A DNA stretch of 64,000 nucleotides from Desulfacinum hydrothermale DSM 13146 (GCF_900176285.1 NZ_FWXF01000003.1:126501-190500), one strand, 5' to 3'. Counted from the stretch's first letter, positions 19,413-26,738 are shown. Notes: generated by a model from the sequence alone, not told the origin. Numbers and translations are program-made.

Positions 19413-19801
19413 TCATTTGTTCAGGGATTGCTCATCACGGATAATGTGCGCGTAATCATCGCGTTGCAACACAGTGCCCCCCGATGTGCCCTGCAGGCCG
19501 TTAATGCGCCGGGTAACGGCGGATTTGAACGCACGGATGATTGTGGGGATGGAACCGGGCACCGGTTTGCCGAATTGTTCCACGGTAGGGGCACGGCGCC
19601 GCCGTGCCCCTACATCATCCACAATCCAAATGATGCCATGGGGTTGGGCATCACCACGAACTCGTCTTCGTACAACACCACATATGGCCGTACCTGGGCG
19701 GTTTGGAACCATTTCGCGCAGACGATTTTCCCATAGGCGTTCAGTCGCATTTCGCCATCCACGATGTGGCCGAACAAACACGCCCTGTCCCTGGGACTCA
19801 T
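19413..19801 (-). pseudogene. REP-associated tyrosine (Y1, IS200-like) transposase, broken
   Basis: Two minus-strand frames join into one protein typical of REP-associated transposases. About 19610-19801 reads [19 protein letters not shown] ... YEDEFVVMPN. Then, after a frameshift near 19625, it continues GIIWIVDDVGARRRRAPT ... FKSAVTRRIN ... YAHIIRDEQSLNK. The family expects MPNHxHGII (metal-binding histidines) and YYEHIIR (nucleophile tyrosine). Here the histidine motif is damaged by the frameshift (MPNPMASF/QPHGII), and one of the two tyrosines is an aspartate. The N-terminal 40 or so residues are missing where the chemoreceptor fragment begins, and the C-terminus stops early. A REP-like palindrome lies inside the gene. 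Confidence 0.75.
19585..19613. repeat. REP-like palindrome inside the transposase remnant
   Basis: Two 14-base arms (GTAGGGGCACGGCG and its complement) flank a single central base, giving a near-perfect 29-base palindrome. It encodes the arginine-rich stretch between the histidine and tyrosine motifs of the broken Y1 transposase. A second palindrome of similar design (GTAGGGACAACCC type) sits at 43609-43637. Confidence 0.7.
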
Positions 19802-20717
19802 CGCCGGGCTGATCGGCTATTTTGTCAGCATCCACATCACTGCTCCCCTCACCCGGGTGATCGACGGCTTGAACAAAGGGGCGGAGCAGGTGGCCGCCGC
19901 CTCCCATGAAGTCTCTTCCGCCAGCCAGTCCCTGGCCGAAGGAGCATCCCAACAGGCGGCGTCCCTGGAAGAAACATCGTCGGCCTTGGAACAACTGGCC
20001 TCCATGACCCGTCAAAACGCGGAAAATGCGAAGGAGGCCAAGGATTTGATGGACAGCGCGTCGGCGATCGTTCGCAAGGCCGACCTGTCCATGGACGAGC
20101 TGATCGTCAAGATGGGCCGCGCTACAAGCAGCAGTGAAGAGACCCAAAAGATCGTCAAAACCATTGAGGAGATCGCCTTCCAGACCAACCTTCTGGCCCT
20201 CAACGCCGCCGTGGAAGCCGCCCGCGCAGGCGAGGCGGGAGCGGGCTTTGCCGTGGTGGCCGACGAGGTTCGCAACCTGGCCCTGCGCGCGGCCGATGCG
20301 GCCAAGGAAACGGGAGACCTCCTGCACAAGACCCTGGACCAGATCAATGACAGCTCCGATCAGTTGCAGGAGACCAACGCCCTGTTTGCCCAGCTGACCC
20401 AAAACACCGCCAAGATCACTCAGCTGGTCAAAGAAATCGCCCAAGCCTCTGGGGAACAAGCCGAAGGCATCGCCCAGATCAACCGGGCGGTGGCCGAAAT
20501 GGACCGCGCCGTTCAGACGACGGCGCCCAATTCGGAGGAATCCGCCTCCGCTGCGGAAGAATTGAGTGCCCAGGCCGACCAGATGCGGGCCTTGGTCTTT
20601 GGACTCCTGGAGTTGGTGAGAAGTCGCAAGGCCGCTGAAAAGCTCCTGGTCGGAACAAAAAGAGCGAGGGGATACGGGCCCGGACGGCCCCTCTCCGGAG
20701 GAGCTTTCCGCGCCTGA
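19764..20717 (+). pseudogene. Headless methyl-accepting chemotaxis protein remnant
   Basis: The open frame encodes 317 residues: one membrane helix (about 9-28), a HAMP start ([13 protein letters not shown]) and a full MCP signalling hairpin including [20 protein letters not shown]. The sensor domain and first helix expected of a chemoreceptor are absent. Its first 10-12 codons overlap the transposase remnant read from the other strand, so the 5' part was evidently lost at that junction (about base 19795). The C-terminus ([17 protein letters not shown]) does not look like a receptor end and may be frameshifted. It could still be expressed as a soluble-like signalling stub, but I regard it as a pseudogene. 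The signalling half is close to that of the receptor at 1-1134. Confidence 0.75.
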
Positions 20718-21405
20718 AGGGACGGAGCCCGAGCCCCTGCCTCTCCTCTCCCGGACAACCAGCTGGCCGCCCCGGAAGGGCTCAGAAAGCGGCCCGCCCA
20801 GTTTCGGAAGATGATGCGAGCGATCCCAAGGACTGAGACACGTACGTTCACGGCCCGGGAGGCGCGCTGAGCAGCCTCCTGGGCGCCAAGGTCTTTCTCA
20901 CTGAGCGTTTCCCCGCGCAGCCCTCGCATTCCAAACGCCGCAGCACCAGCGTAGCTGTCCCTTGAGTGTTTTCGGCGAAGCGCTGGGCGCCAAGGCACCG
21001 GCCCAACCCCTTTCTGCCGCATCGAATCTATCTTGCGTTCGCTCACGCACAAACAGACGCAGCATACCTCCTACCGCGCAGACCATGGAAGACCAGGCGG
21101 AGGCAAGAGAGGAAGCCAAAGTCAGGAGCACCTTCGAGAGCAGCCAGCTCGCTGTGAGAAAGTCCCGGACAGCAGGGCCTCCCCCGTGGAGGATTTCCTG
21201 GACGCGCTGGATCCGGGTACCAACCTGACGAATCCCTCGGGCAAGGACCTCATCGCGGCCAAAAACAAACACCACAACGGCCAACTCAAGAACATAAACA
21301 TACAGGAATTCTTCAGTTCCCTCATGAAGGCCGCCGCCCCAGGAACCAGCCAAGAAGGCCCAGCAGGAAACGGTTGAAACGCGTAAGAAAGAAGGAAAGG
21401 TAGTT
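20718..21405. other. Gene-free 690 bases with decayed coding sequence
   Basis: No intact gene is evident. On the plus strand about 21170-21377 a frame reads ASPVEDFLDALDPGTNLT ... NKHHNGQLKNINIQEFF ... with natural-looking composition but no credible start, as if the 3' end of a decayed gene. I do not recognise it. The rest shows only short conflicting frames. Confidence 0.4.
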
Positions 21406-21448
21406 GTTTAACGTCCGGCGTAACCCTCGTTTCACGCCGTTGTTCTGC
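21406..21448 (-). other. attC-like site 1, downstream of the DUF2490 gene
   Basis: On the minus strand the segment begins GCAGAAC and ends GTTAAAC, the latter a perfect GTTRRRY integron core. Between them CGGCGT and ACGCCG can pair. At 43 bases it is shorter than usual attC sites (about 57 or more). The left core GCAGAAC is the exact complement of GTTCTGC found at the upstream border of this gene's segment (22197-22203), as expected for an integron cassette. Confidence 0.45.
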
Positions 21449-21471
21449 AAATCATGTTGATCTCGGCCTGT

Positions 21472-22128
21472 TCAGAAATCGTACTTGAGGACCGTCAGAA
21501 GGTGGATATCCCCCGTTCCCCACCGTCCGCCATGTTTTGAATGGCGGCACCGGAGATCTACGTCCAAGGCCAGTCGGTTCCCGAGGCGGATGCCGGCACC
21601 GACTCCGGCCTCGTTTCCGTCAAGCTCGTCTTTGTCTCCAAACTCGTAAAACACCTCTTCATACAAGAAGGGCGTCACTCTCGCGACTTTTGGGAACTTG
21701 ACTTTGGCACGGGCCCGGTAGCGCCAGTATGCGTCCTTGTGCTCCTTCATGCGATATTCAAAACGGTTTCTGACCGCGATCTTGAATGGTCCGGCCTTGT
21801 CGTCCAGTTCCAATGAGATCCGCGGTCGTGATTCATTGGAGTTGCCATCTTTTCCTTTGGTCACATACTTGAACTGCGGCTCAACTGTGACATGAGCCAT
21901 CGGTTTCCACCACAGGCCGCCAACAAGAGAAATCTCGCCTGCCTGTTGTGCGTCGCTCGTGATTTTCGGCTCCAGTGAGCCCGTCCACCGCAAGTTGGAA
22001 GCAATTGGCCCGGACAAGGCAAACTTCGGTCGGTACACGAAATCACCGCCAGCAAAAGCACCCGTGCCGACACTCAGCCACACGACTAAAATCACAATTG
22101 CAGTCAGGCCTCTCGTTGTGCGGCGCAT
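21472..22128 (-). CDS. DUF2490-family outer-membrane beta-barrel protein
   Basis: 218 residues with a signal peptide (basic MRRTTR, hydrophobic core, cut near GAFAGG at about 26). The rest is a run of alternating beta strands ending in the aromatic KYDF typical of outer-membrane proteins. Strand pairs such as AVRNRFEYRMKE, YWRYRARAKVKFP and VTPFLYEEVFYEF are the DUF2490 pattern. Function of the family is unknown; it is predicted to sit in the outer membrane. It occupies one segment of the attC-like array and lies with a large 5' gap to the HicA remnant. Base composition is closer to the chromosome than that of the genes at 22.8-24.7 kb. Confidence 0.75.
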   Translation of the reverse strand: MRRTTRGLTAIVILVVWLSVGTGAFAGGDFVYRPKFALSGPIASNLRWTGSLEPKITSDAQQAGEISLVGGLWWKPMAHVTVEPQFKYVTKGKDGNSNESRPRISLELDDKAGPFKIAVRNRFEYRMKEHKDAYWRYRARAKVKFPKVARVTPFLYEEVFYEFGDKDELDGNEAGVGAGIRLGNRLALDVDLRCRHSKHGGRWGTGDIHLLTVLKYDF

Positions 22129-22180
22129 CGATCAACATCCGTCTTGAGCTTCTTTAATAACGTTTGGAGGACGCATAGGC

Positions 22181-22468
22181 CTAGATCCTCTCTTTTGCAG
22201 AACGGATTGTCGCCCAGCCGCCGGCAAAGCCGCTCGGCTGAAGCGGTTTGTTAACCCGCCCTCCGTCACGTTGCAGTAGCTCGTCGACGGTGATGCCCAT
22301 GTCCCAAGCAATCTTGAGAAGCAACGTTTGTGAAATGGCACGACCCGCGCTGAAAGGAACCATGGTGGCGCGTCCATCAGGGCGCCGGTACGAACGAGGG
22401 ATCCCGCGCTGTCGAACCTCCCGAAAGCCGAGGCAGACCAACAGGGTTGCCACCTCGCAGGGCTTCAG
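22181..22468 (-). pseudogene. HicA-type mRNA interferase toxin, inactive remnant
   Basis: The frame LKPCEVATLLVCLGFREVRQRG ... PDGRATMVPF ... GRAISQTLLLKIAWDMGITVDELL covers the whole HicA double-stranded-RNA-binding-like fold. In active HicA the segment reads GSHRxxxHPDGR with a catalytic histidine. Here it is GIPRSYRRPDGR, so both histidines are gone. No normal start codon precedes it; CTG sits where ATG is expected. The C-terminal 20 or so residues (VNKPLQPSGFAGG...) are simply the translated attC-like site. No HicB antitoxin is recognisable; a short frameshifted frame lies just upstream (22491-22605). Confidence 0.7.
22197..22255 (-). other. attC-like site 2, downstream of the HicA remnant
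   Basis: 59 bases on the minus strand from GTTAACAAACCGC to GTTCTGC. Inner arms CGCTTCAGCC and GGCTGGGCG pair with an extra base on one side, resembling the extrahelical base of attC sites, and a GC-rich hairpin fills the centre. The right core GTTCTGC matches the next segment's attC (21442-21448). Confidence 0.5.
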
Positions 22469-22692
22469 GACCGCAAAGGAAAACCATCGGTCACGCGACC
22501 TGGACAATCTGAAGGGCGACAAACTCGAACTGAAGCTTCAGATCATCGTCTTCGAGAAGCATCTCGATGACCTCTTCTTTTCAAGCTCATCGAAAATGGC
22601 TCCCTGGCGGTGGGCCCAAGGCCGGCCCGGAACCGAAGAACCGACCTAAACCCCCGTGCCGGGATCCCGTCCGCCGATCACATTGTACGTAC

Positions 22693-22806
22693 GCATGTCC
22701 TTGGCTCCTGCACTGTTCGCAGCTCCGCTTGTCGGGCTAGCGTTTGAACTCACTGGTTTTTACGGAACACAGCGGAGTATAAATTCAGTGCAGTGATTGG
22801 TTATGC
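22693..22806 (-). other. attC-like site 3 (long), downstream of the TauE gene
   Basis: A 114-base imperfect inverted repeat on the minus strand: GCATAACC pairs with GGACATGC (two mismatches), CTGCACTG with CAGTGCAG, and CTCCGCT with AGCGGAG, in that nested order. Long variable-terminal attC sites of this size occur in chromosomal integrons. The left core GCATAAC is complementary to GTTATGC at the 5' border of this cassette (24047-24053). The right core is degenerate. Confidence 0.5.
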
Positions 22807-22811
22807 CCACT

Positions 22812-23618
22812 TTATATCATACCCTTTGTATGAAGTGCGTTAAAAATCATAAAGAGAGCGGCAATCCAGTTTGTATAAGCAAAGAGTCTTTTTAAGTTTT
22901 TTGGTTTTGACTTCAAAGCAAATTTCCCACCTATTATTCCTCCCACTATTGTAACACAGGCTAGTGGGACAGCCCATAACGGATTAAAATCGCCTTGGAC
23001 GGCATGTCCGGCAAATCCCATGAAAGCCGTCGTTGCAATTAACGCAGATGCTGTTCCGACCGCTGTATGCATTGGTACTCCACAAGCCAAAACCATTAGC
23101 GGAACCAGAAAAGACCCTCCTGAAACTCCGACCATTCCAGCAGCAAAACCTGTTAAAACAGTGATCGGCAAAGCAAACCATAAATTTACATGATAAATTT
23201 CATCACCAGATTTGATCTTTATAATTCCCAATTGCTTCTTATTGGACGTCTTTGTTTTCTCTGTGACAGGAATCAGCATTACTATCCCGGCTATGAAAAG
23301 CATAATAGCAAATATAATCTTCAATGCAAAACCGCTGAACAAGTGTGAAAAATATCCTCCTGCGAGCGCCGACAGGGCGGTGGATGTTCCGATCAGAACA
23401 GCCAATAACCATGATACTGACTTGTTTTTTTGGAAAACAATCATTGCCGCAACAGAAGCCGAAAAAAGAATAAACTGACCGGTTGTCGCGGCCTCGTGCA
23501 TTGGGATATTGGCAATGGCTAAAATCACAACATAGAAGTTCCCTCCGCCTTTACCGACCATTGTCATAGCAACAGCAACAATTAAAATGAGAGAACTTAC
23601 TATGATAAGATGTCCCAT
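22812..23618 (-). CDS. TauE/SafE-family sulfite/anion exporter
   Basis: 268-residue inner-membrane protein of the TauE/SafE family, whose members move sulfite, sulfonates or related small anions. It has about eight hydrophobic helices in two related halves; GKGGGNFYVVILAI and GVSGGSFLVPLMVLACGVPMHTAVGTAS are the two family repeats with their glycine-rich turns. It starts 15 bases after the rhodanese gene, so both are one transcription unit and apparently one cassette. The gene is A+T rich compared with the rest of the window, which suggests recent transfer. Substrate is inferred only from the family and from its rhodanese partner. Confidence 0.85.
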   Translation of the reverse strand: MGHLIIVSSLILIVAVAMTMVGKGGGNFYVVILAIANIPMHEAATTGQFILFSASVAAMIVFQKNKSVSWLLAVLIGTSTALSALAGGYFSHLFSGFALKIIFAIMLFIAGIVMLIPVTEKTKTSNKKQLGIIKIKSGDEIYHVNLWFALPITVLTGFAAGMVGVSGGSFLVPLMVLACGVPMHTAVGTASALIATTAFMGFAGHAVQGDFNPLWAVPLACVTIVGGIIGGKFALKSKPKNLKRLFAYTNWIAALFMIFNALHTKGMI

Positions 23619-23633
23619 CTAGACAACCTCTTT

Positions 23634-24026
23634 TCACTTTTTGCTTTTAATGGCCTTGAGAACCTTCCCCGGCTTCAGAGCTTCGGTCAAAGCAGAATAT
23701 CCACCTTCAATAATTCGGACTTCCGGGAATCCTTCTGACAGTAAATAGGCATAGACAATAGAAGATCTCACTTGTGCAGGGCAAAATACACCTATCAGTT
23801 TAGTTTTTGGAATTTCAGCAATTCTGTCAGGAATTTCGTTAATCGGTATGTTTAGTGATGTCACATTAGAGTGATGTCCCAATTTTATAGAGATGGAATC
23901 CGATTCTTCTCTTGACCGAACATCCAATAGAACAACTTCCTCCATATCGAAGAATTTCTCCGGTGTTATTTTATGTTTTCCACTTCCAAAATAATCTAGC
24001 GTAAAACCCTTAAGCACTTTTTCCAT
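23634..24026 (-). CDS. Rhodanese-like sulfurtransferase domain protein
   Basis: 130-residue single rhodanese domain. LLDVRSREE marks the family, and the active-site loop FCPAQVRSS keeps the persulfide-forming cysteine (residue 82). Single-domain rhodaneses carry sulfane sulfur between partners; the exact donor cannot be read from sequence. AAAGGAG lies seven bases before the ATG. It is directly followed by the TauE exporter, a common pairing in sulfur-handling clusters. A+T rich, part of the cassette that begins at 24052. No signal peptide, so cytoplasmic. Confidence 0.85.
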   Translation of the reverse strand: MEKVLKGFTLDYFGSGKHKITPEKFFDMEEVVLLDVRSREESDSISIKLGHHSNVTSLNIPINEIPDRIAEIPKTKLIGVFCPAQVRSSIVYAYLLSEGFPEVRIIEGGYSALTEALKPGKVLKAIKSKK

Positions 24027-24046
24027 TTCAATCTCCTTTCACCTAG

Positions 24047-24106
24047 GCATAACATCGCTAATCAGCAGCGCGGTTTTTTGCGTCGGCTGCACTCGCCTTG
24101 TTATGT
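24047..24106 (-). other. attC-like site 4, downstream of the methyltransferase
   Basis: The best attC candidate: exactly 60 bases on the minus strand, starting ACATAAC and ending GTTATGC, with CATAAC/GTTATG pairing, an unpaired spacer, and inner arms built on CAGCCGACGC and GCGCTGCTG around an A-rich loop. The methyltransferase frame runs into it and stops inside it. ACATAAC is complementary to GTTATGT at 24714, where this cassette would begin. Confidence 0.6.
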
Positions 24107-24684
24107 GGTTCAATGGTCTTTTCCCCGATTAACAAGAAATGTTTTGGTAATTCACCAAAAATGTTCACACGGTTAAATCCGGAGTTCATTAATTCTTCCT
24201 TGACTTGACCCGGCAAACATCTGATCTCCGTTGGAGGCCCCTCTGGCATATCTTCCTTTTTCCAATCAACAATGAAAATCTTCCCACCAGGTTTCAATAT
24301 TCTATAGGATTCCTCAAGTGTCAGAGTTGAATTATCTAATTCATGATGGAGGTTGATCATATACACCAAGTCTGCCATTGCATCATCAAGTGGAATGGAA
24401 TGCTCTTCAGTTTTTACCGGAATTATATTGGGGAACCTTGGAACAACATTTTCCTTTACCCAGTTGATCATTACTTCTGACACATCACAGGCATAGATTT
24501 TCGAAGCTTTGGCGTGCTTAAGAAAAGCAATAGCAAAAAATGCTGTTCCAGCACCTATTTCTACAAGTACATCTGCTTTTGTTATGTTCAACCTCTCCCA
24601 AACATAACCTGGAGGTATATCTTCCAATCTCCTAGGATCATTCAATTTCTGTAATTTTTTAGGATCAAACTTCTTTTCGTTCAT
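24058..24684 (-). CDS. Class I SAM-dependent methyltransferase
   Basis: 208-residue soluble methyltransferase. The SAM-binding glycine motif is VEIGAGTAFFA (about 41-51), followed by the acidic YACDVS at the end of strand 2 and the LVYMINLHHELD and LKPGGKIFIVDW motifs. The substrate is unknown; the fold resembles UbiE/arsenite-type small-molecule methyltransferases. The last 13 codons (HNKASAADAKNRAAD region) lie within the attC-like site, so the natural domain ends near residue 192. The gene is A+T rich. Its ribosome site is weak, and the border GTTATGT lies 24 bases before the start codon. Confidence 0.85.
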   Translation of the reverse strand: MNEKKFDPKKLQKLNDPRRLEDIPPGYVWERLNITKADVLVEIGAGTAFFAIAFLKHAKASKIYACDVSEVMINWVKENVVPRFPNIIPVKTEEHSIPLDDAMADLVYMINLHHELDNSTLTLEESYRILKPGGKIFIVDWKKEDMPEGPPTEIRCLPGQVKEELMNSGFNRVNIFGELPKHFLLIGEKTIEPHNKASAADAKNRAAD

Positions 24685-24707
24685 TTTAAGTATCCACTAA
24701 ATTCAGC

Positions 24708-24714
24708 ACATAAC
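24708..24714 (-). other. 5' border core of the cassette cluster
   Basis: GTTATGT on the minus strand, the same seven bases whose complement opens attC-like site 4. This marks the outer edge of the first cassette. No second attC arm and no attI could be recognised in the 80 bases upstream. Confidence 0.4.
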
Positions 24715-25590
24715 AGCCTATTCCGCACAATCGCCATTTACCTGAAACGATTCATGGATAGCTCAACTAGCATACTATTGTTCCACAAGTCAAGGCTGAA
24801 TCAGTGAAATGTGATGGGGTGGATCGCCCAACATGGATTCGAAACCCATTTGGGGGGTCACCGACGCCCTGATTCAGCCACTTTTTTGGGGCATCGCCTT
24901 TTCAAGCGCTGAAACGCCCTCATGACGATGCCATCTCAGACATTTTTGGACACACCGCACCCCCTTATGGCCAAAGGAGCTTGCAAGCCTTTGCGGAGGC
25001 GATTTCTACGCTGGGCAAAATTTGAGATAAACACTTCGAAAAGCCTCAAAAGCGGGACAATGCCGACCCAACTGCAGCTTCAGCCGACGGCCGCTTCGGA
25101 TCACGCGCCCTGCCCGACAGATCAACTCCGGAATCCCGGTCTTTATGCGACGCCGCTTGGCCCGATTCGAGCGGGCGAAAAAGGGGCAACACCCTCGGCC
25201 TTTCCCGCGGGCCTGGACCCGTGGGCGGGATGACCGTTCAACCGGCGCGAAGCAGCGCGCAAGGCCAACGGCCAGAGGTCTGGTCCGTCCCTGGAGCGAG
25301 GGCGCAGACTGCCTCCCGCCTGCCAGGATGGGTTTTTCGTTTCAGGGCCTTGCCGGAATCCCACGCACATTGTGCCGAGGCTGTTCCGGTCAAGGGCATG
25401 GACACGCCACGGGGGGCGGGCCGTCTCCCCATGCCCGAGGCCAGACGATCCCGCCGAGACGCTTCCTTTTAGCCCCCTTCAGGACGATCTCCAAAGCAAC
25501 CCTCCCCCGGTCTTCTGGATCGACCTTGATTCGAAAGCGAAAAGGATGTTTTACTGGATCCGACCACAACCCACTTTCCTTGGAGCGACC
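24715..25590. other. Gene-free 876 bases with a structured segment
   Basis: No credible gene. A perfect 11-base inverted repeat, GGCTGAATCAG at 24794-24804 and CTGATTCAGCC at 24869-24879, closes an 86-base segment that contains further short pairings. The rest has only short frames without family resemblance. It separates the cassette cluster from the Nudix gene. Confidence 0.5.
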
Positions 25591-26148
25591 ATGGAAGAAC
25601 GCATTCGGACCCTGGGCAGCATCCATGCCCACCATTTCAGTGCCCATCTGGACGCCGTTCGGTTGAGAACCGGGCGCATCACGGAACGCATTCGGATGGA
25701 TCACCCGCAGGCGGCCGCGGTGCTTCCCTTTGTGGACGACGGTCGGCACGTGCTCATGGTGCGCCAGTGGCGCTACGCCATCCAACGCGAAACCCTGGAG
25801 ATTCCCGCGGGAAAGGTGGATCCCGGCGAATCCGTGGAAGTCTGCGCGAAACGGGAACTCATGGAGGAAACGGGCTATGAGGCCCAGCGGTTCCTCCCCC
25901 TGTTCCGCTACCATCCGGCCATCGGCTATTCCAACGAGGAGATCGTCATCTATGCGGCATCGGGACTGGACAAAACGGCCCGGCGCCACGATACGGACGA
26001 GATCTCACGGGTGGAGATCCTACCGTGGGACGATGTGTGGCATAGGGTCCATGGGGGAACCATCACGGACGGGAAGACCGTGATCGCCCTGAGCCTATTC
26101 AAGAGTCTGCTGGACCGGGGGGCGGTGCCCCAGGACTTCTTCACCTGA
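25591..26148 (+). CDS. Nudix hydrolase, ADP-ribose pyrophosphatase-like
   Basis: 185-residue enzyme cleaving nucleoside diphosphate derivatives, most likely ADP-ribose or an ADP-sugar. The Nudix box is perfect: G-x5-E-x7-RELMEETGY at about residues 74-96. The preceding strand RQWRYAIQRETLEIPAGK (arginine-rich, EIPAGK) is the mark of the ADP-ribose pyrophosphatase branch. The ATG at 25591 has GGAG six bases upstream; longer upstream readings have no support. It lies 12 bases before the Gre-factor gene and is probably co-transcribed. Confidence 0.9.
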   Translation: MEERIRTLGSIHAHHFSAHLDAVRLRTGRITERIRMDHPQAAAVLPFVDDGRHVLMVRQWRYAIQRETLEIPAGKVDPGESVEVCAKRELMEETGYEAQRFLPLFRYHPAIGYSNEEIVIYAASGLDKTARRHDTDEISRVEILPWDDVWHRVHGGTITDGKTVIALSLFKSLLDRGAVPQDFFT

Positions 26149-26160
26149 GAGAGCCGGACC

Positions 26161-26631
26161 ATGGACAAGGTACCCATCACCCGAAACGGATACCGGCACC
26201 TGGCCCAGAAGCTCATGCACCTGCGTCGCGTGGTCAGGCCCCAGGTGCTGGAAGAACTCCAAGAGGCCAGGCTGTATGGGGTCAAGGCGGACAACCAGCA
26301 ATATCTTCTGGCCCGGGAAAACCATTCGGTCCTGGTTCGAAAGATCCATGATCTGGAAACCCAATTGGCCCGGTGTGAGATCTTTGTGGGTCGGAAATTT
26401 CTTTCCAAGGTAGTGGGTTTCGGCACCTGGACAGTGGTCCGAAACGTGGACACGGGAGAAACCCATCGCTTTCAAATGGTGGGCCCGTTCGAATCCGATG
26501 TGGCCAACGGCCGGCTCTCCATCCATTCCCCGGTGGGCCGATCCCTCATGGGACGAACGGAGGGCGATGAAGTGACCGTTTTCACGCCGGCGGGAGAACG
26601 CAACTACCAGATCCTGGAGATTCAACCCTGA
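26161..26631 (+). CDS. GreA/GreB-family transcript-cleavage factor with altered tip
   Basis: 156 residues: N-terminal coiled-coil hairpin (about 1-75) and C-terminal FKBP-like domain (about 80-156, ending GDEVTVFTPAGERNYQILEI). Gre factors reach into the RNA polymerase secondary channel, and two acidic residues at the hairpin tip promote cleavage of backtracked RNA. The normal tip reads GDLSENAEY; here residues 40-48 read GVKADNQQY, so the first aspartate is valine and the second acid is an aspartate one position in place of glutamate. It may be a non-cleaving Gre-like regulator. Probably translated with the Nudix gene. Confidence 0.85.
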   Translation: MDKVPITRNGYRHLAQKLMHLRRVVRPQVLEELQEARLYGVKADNQQYLLARENHSVLVRKIHDLETQLARCEIFVGRKFLSKVVGFGTWTVVRNVDTGETHRFQMVGPFESDVANGRLSIHSPVGRSLMGRTEGDEVTVFTPAGERNYQILEIQP

Positions 26632-26710
26632 CGGCGTCATCGCGCCTGAGGAGCTGTCGGGGAAAGCCCGATGAACTTGCTTGGAACCCTGTTCCCCTGG
26701 GGCCCACAGG

Positions 26711-26738
26711 ACAAAAGGGGCGGCTCCCAGACCGCCCC
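26711..26738 (-). terminator. rtcB: Rho-independent terminator of rtcB
   Basis: On the minus strand GGGGCGG pairs with CCGCCCC across an eight-base loop and is followed at once by TTTTGTCC. It lies 28 bases after the rtcB stop codon. A degenerate end of the dispersed fold-back repeat may overlap just beyond it (about 26646). Confidence 0.75.

Larger units (their letters stand above)
21406..24714 (-). mobile_element. Integron-like cassette cluster without an integrase
   Basis: Four gene segments lie head to tail on the minus strand, each followed by an attC-like inverted repeat: methyltransferase, rhodanese plus TauE, dead HicA, and DUF2490. In an integron the left core of each attC is complementary to the core at the 5' border of its own cassette. 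This holds for three segments: GTTATGT (24714) with ACATAAC (24106), GTTATGC (24053) with GCATAAC (22806), and GTTCTGC (22203) with GCAGAAC (21448). It fails for the HicA segment. The methyltransferase and rhodanese/TauE segments are visibly A+T rich compared with their neighbours. No integron integrase or attI is recognisable here. Confidence 0.55.
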
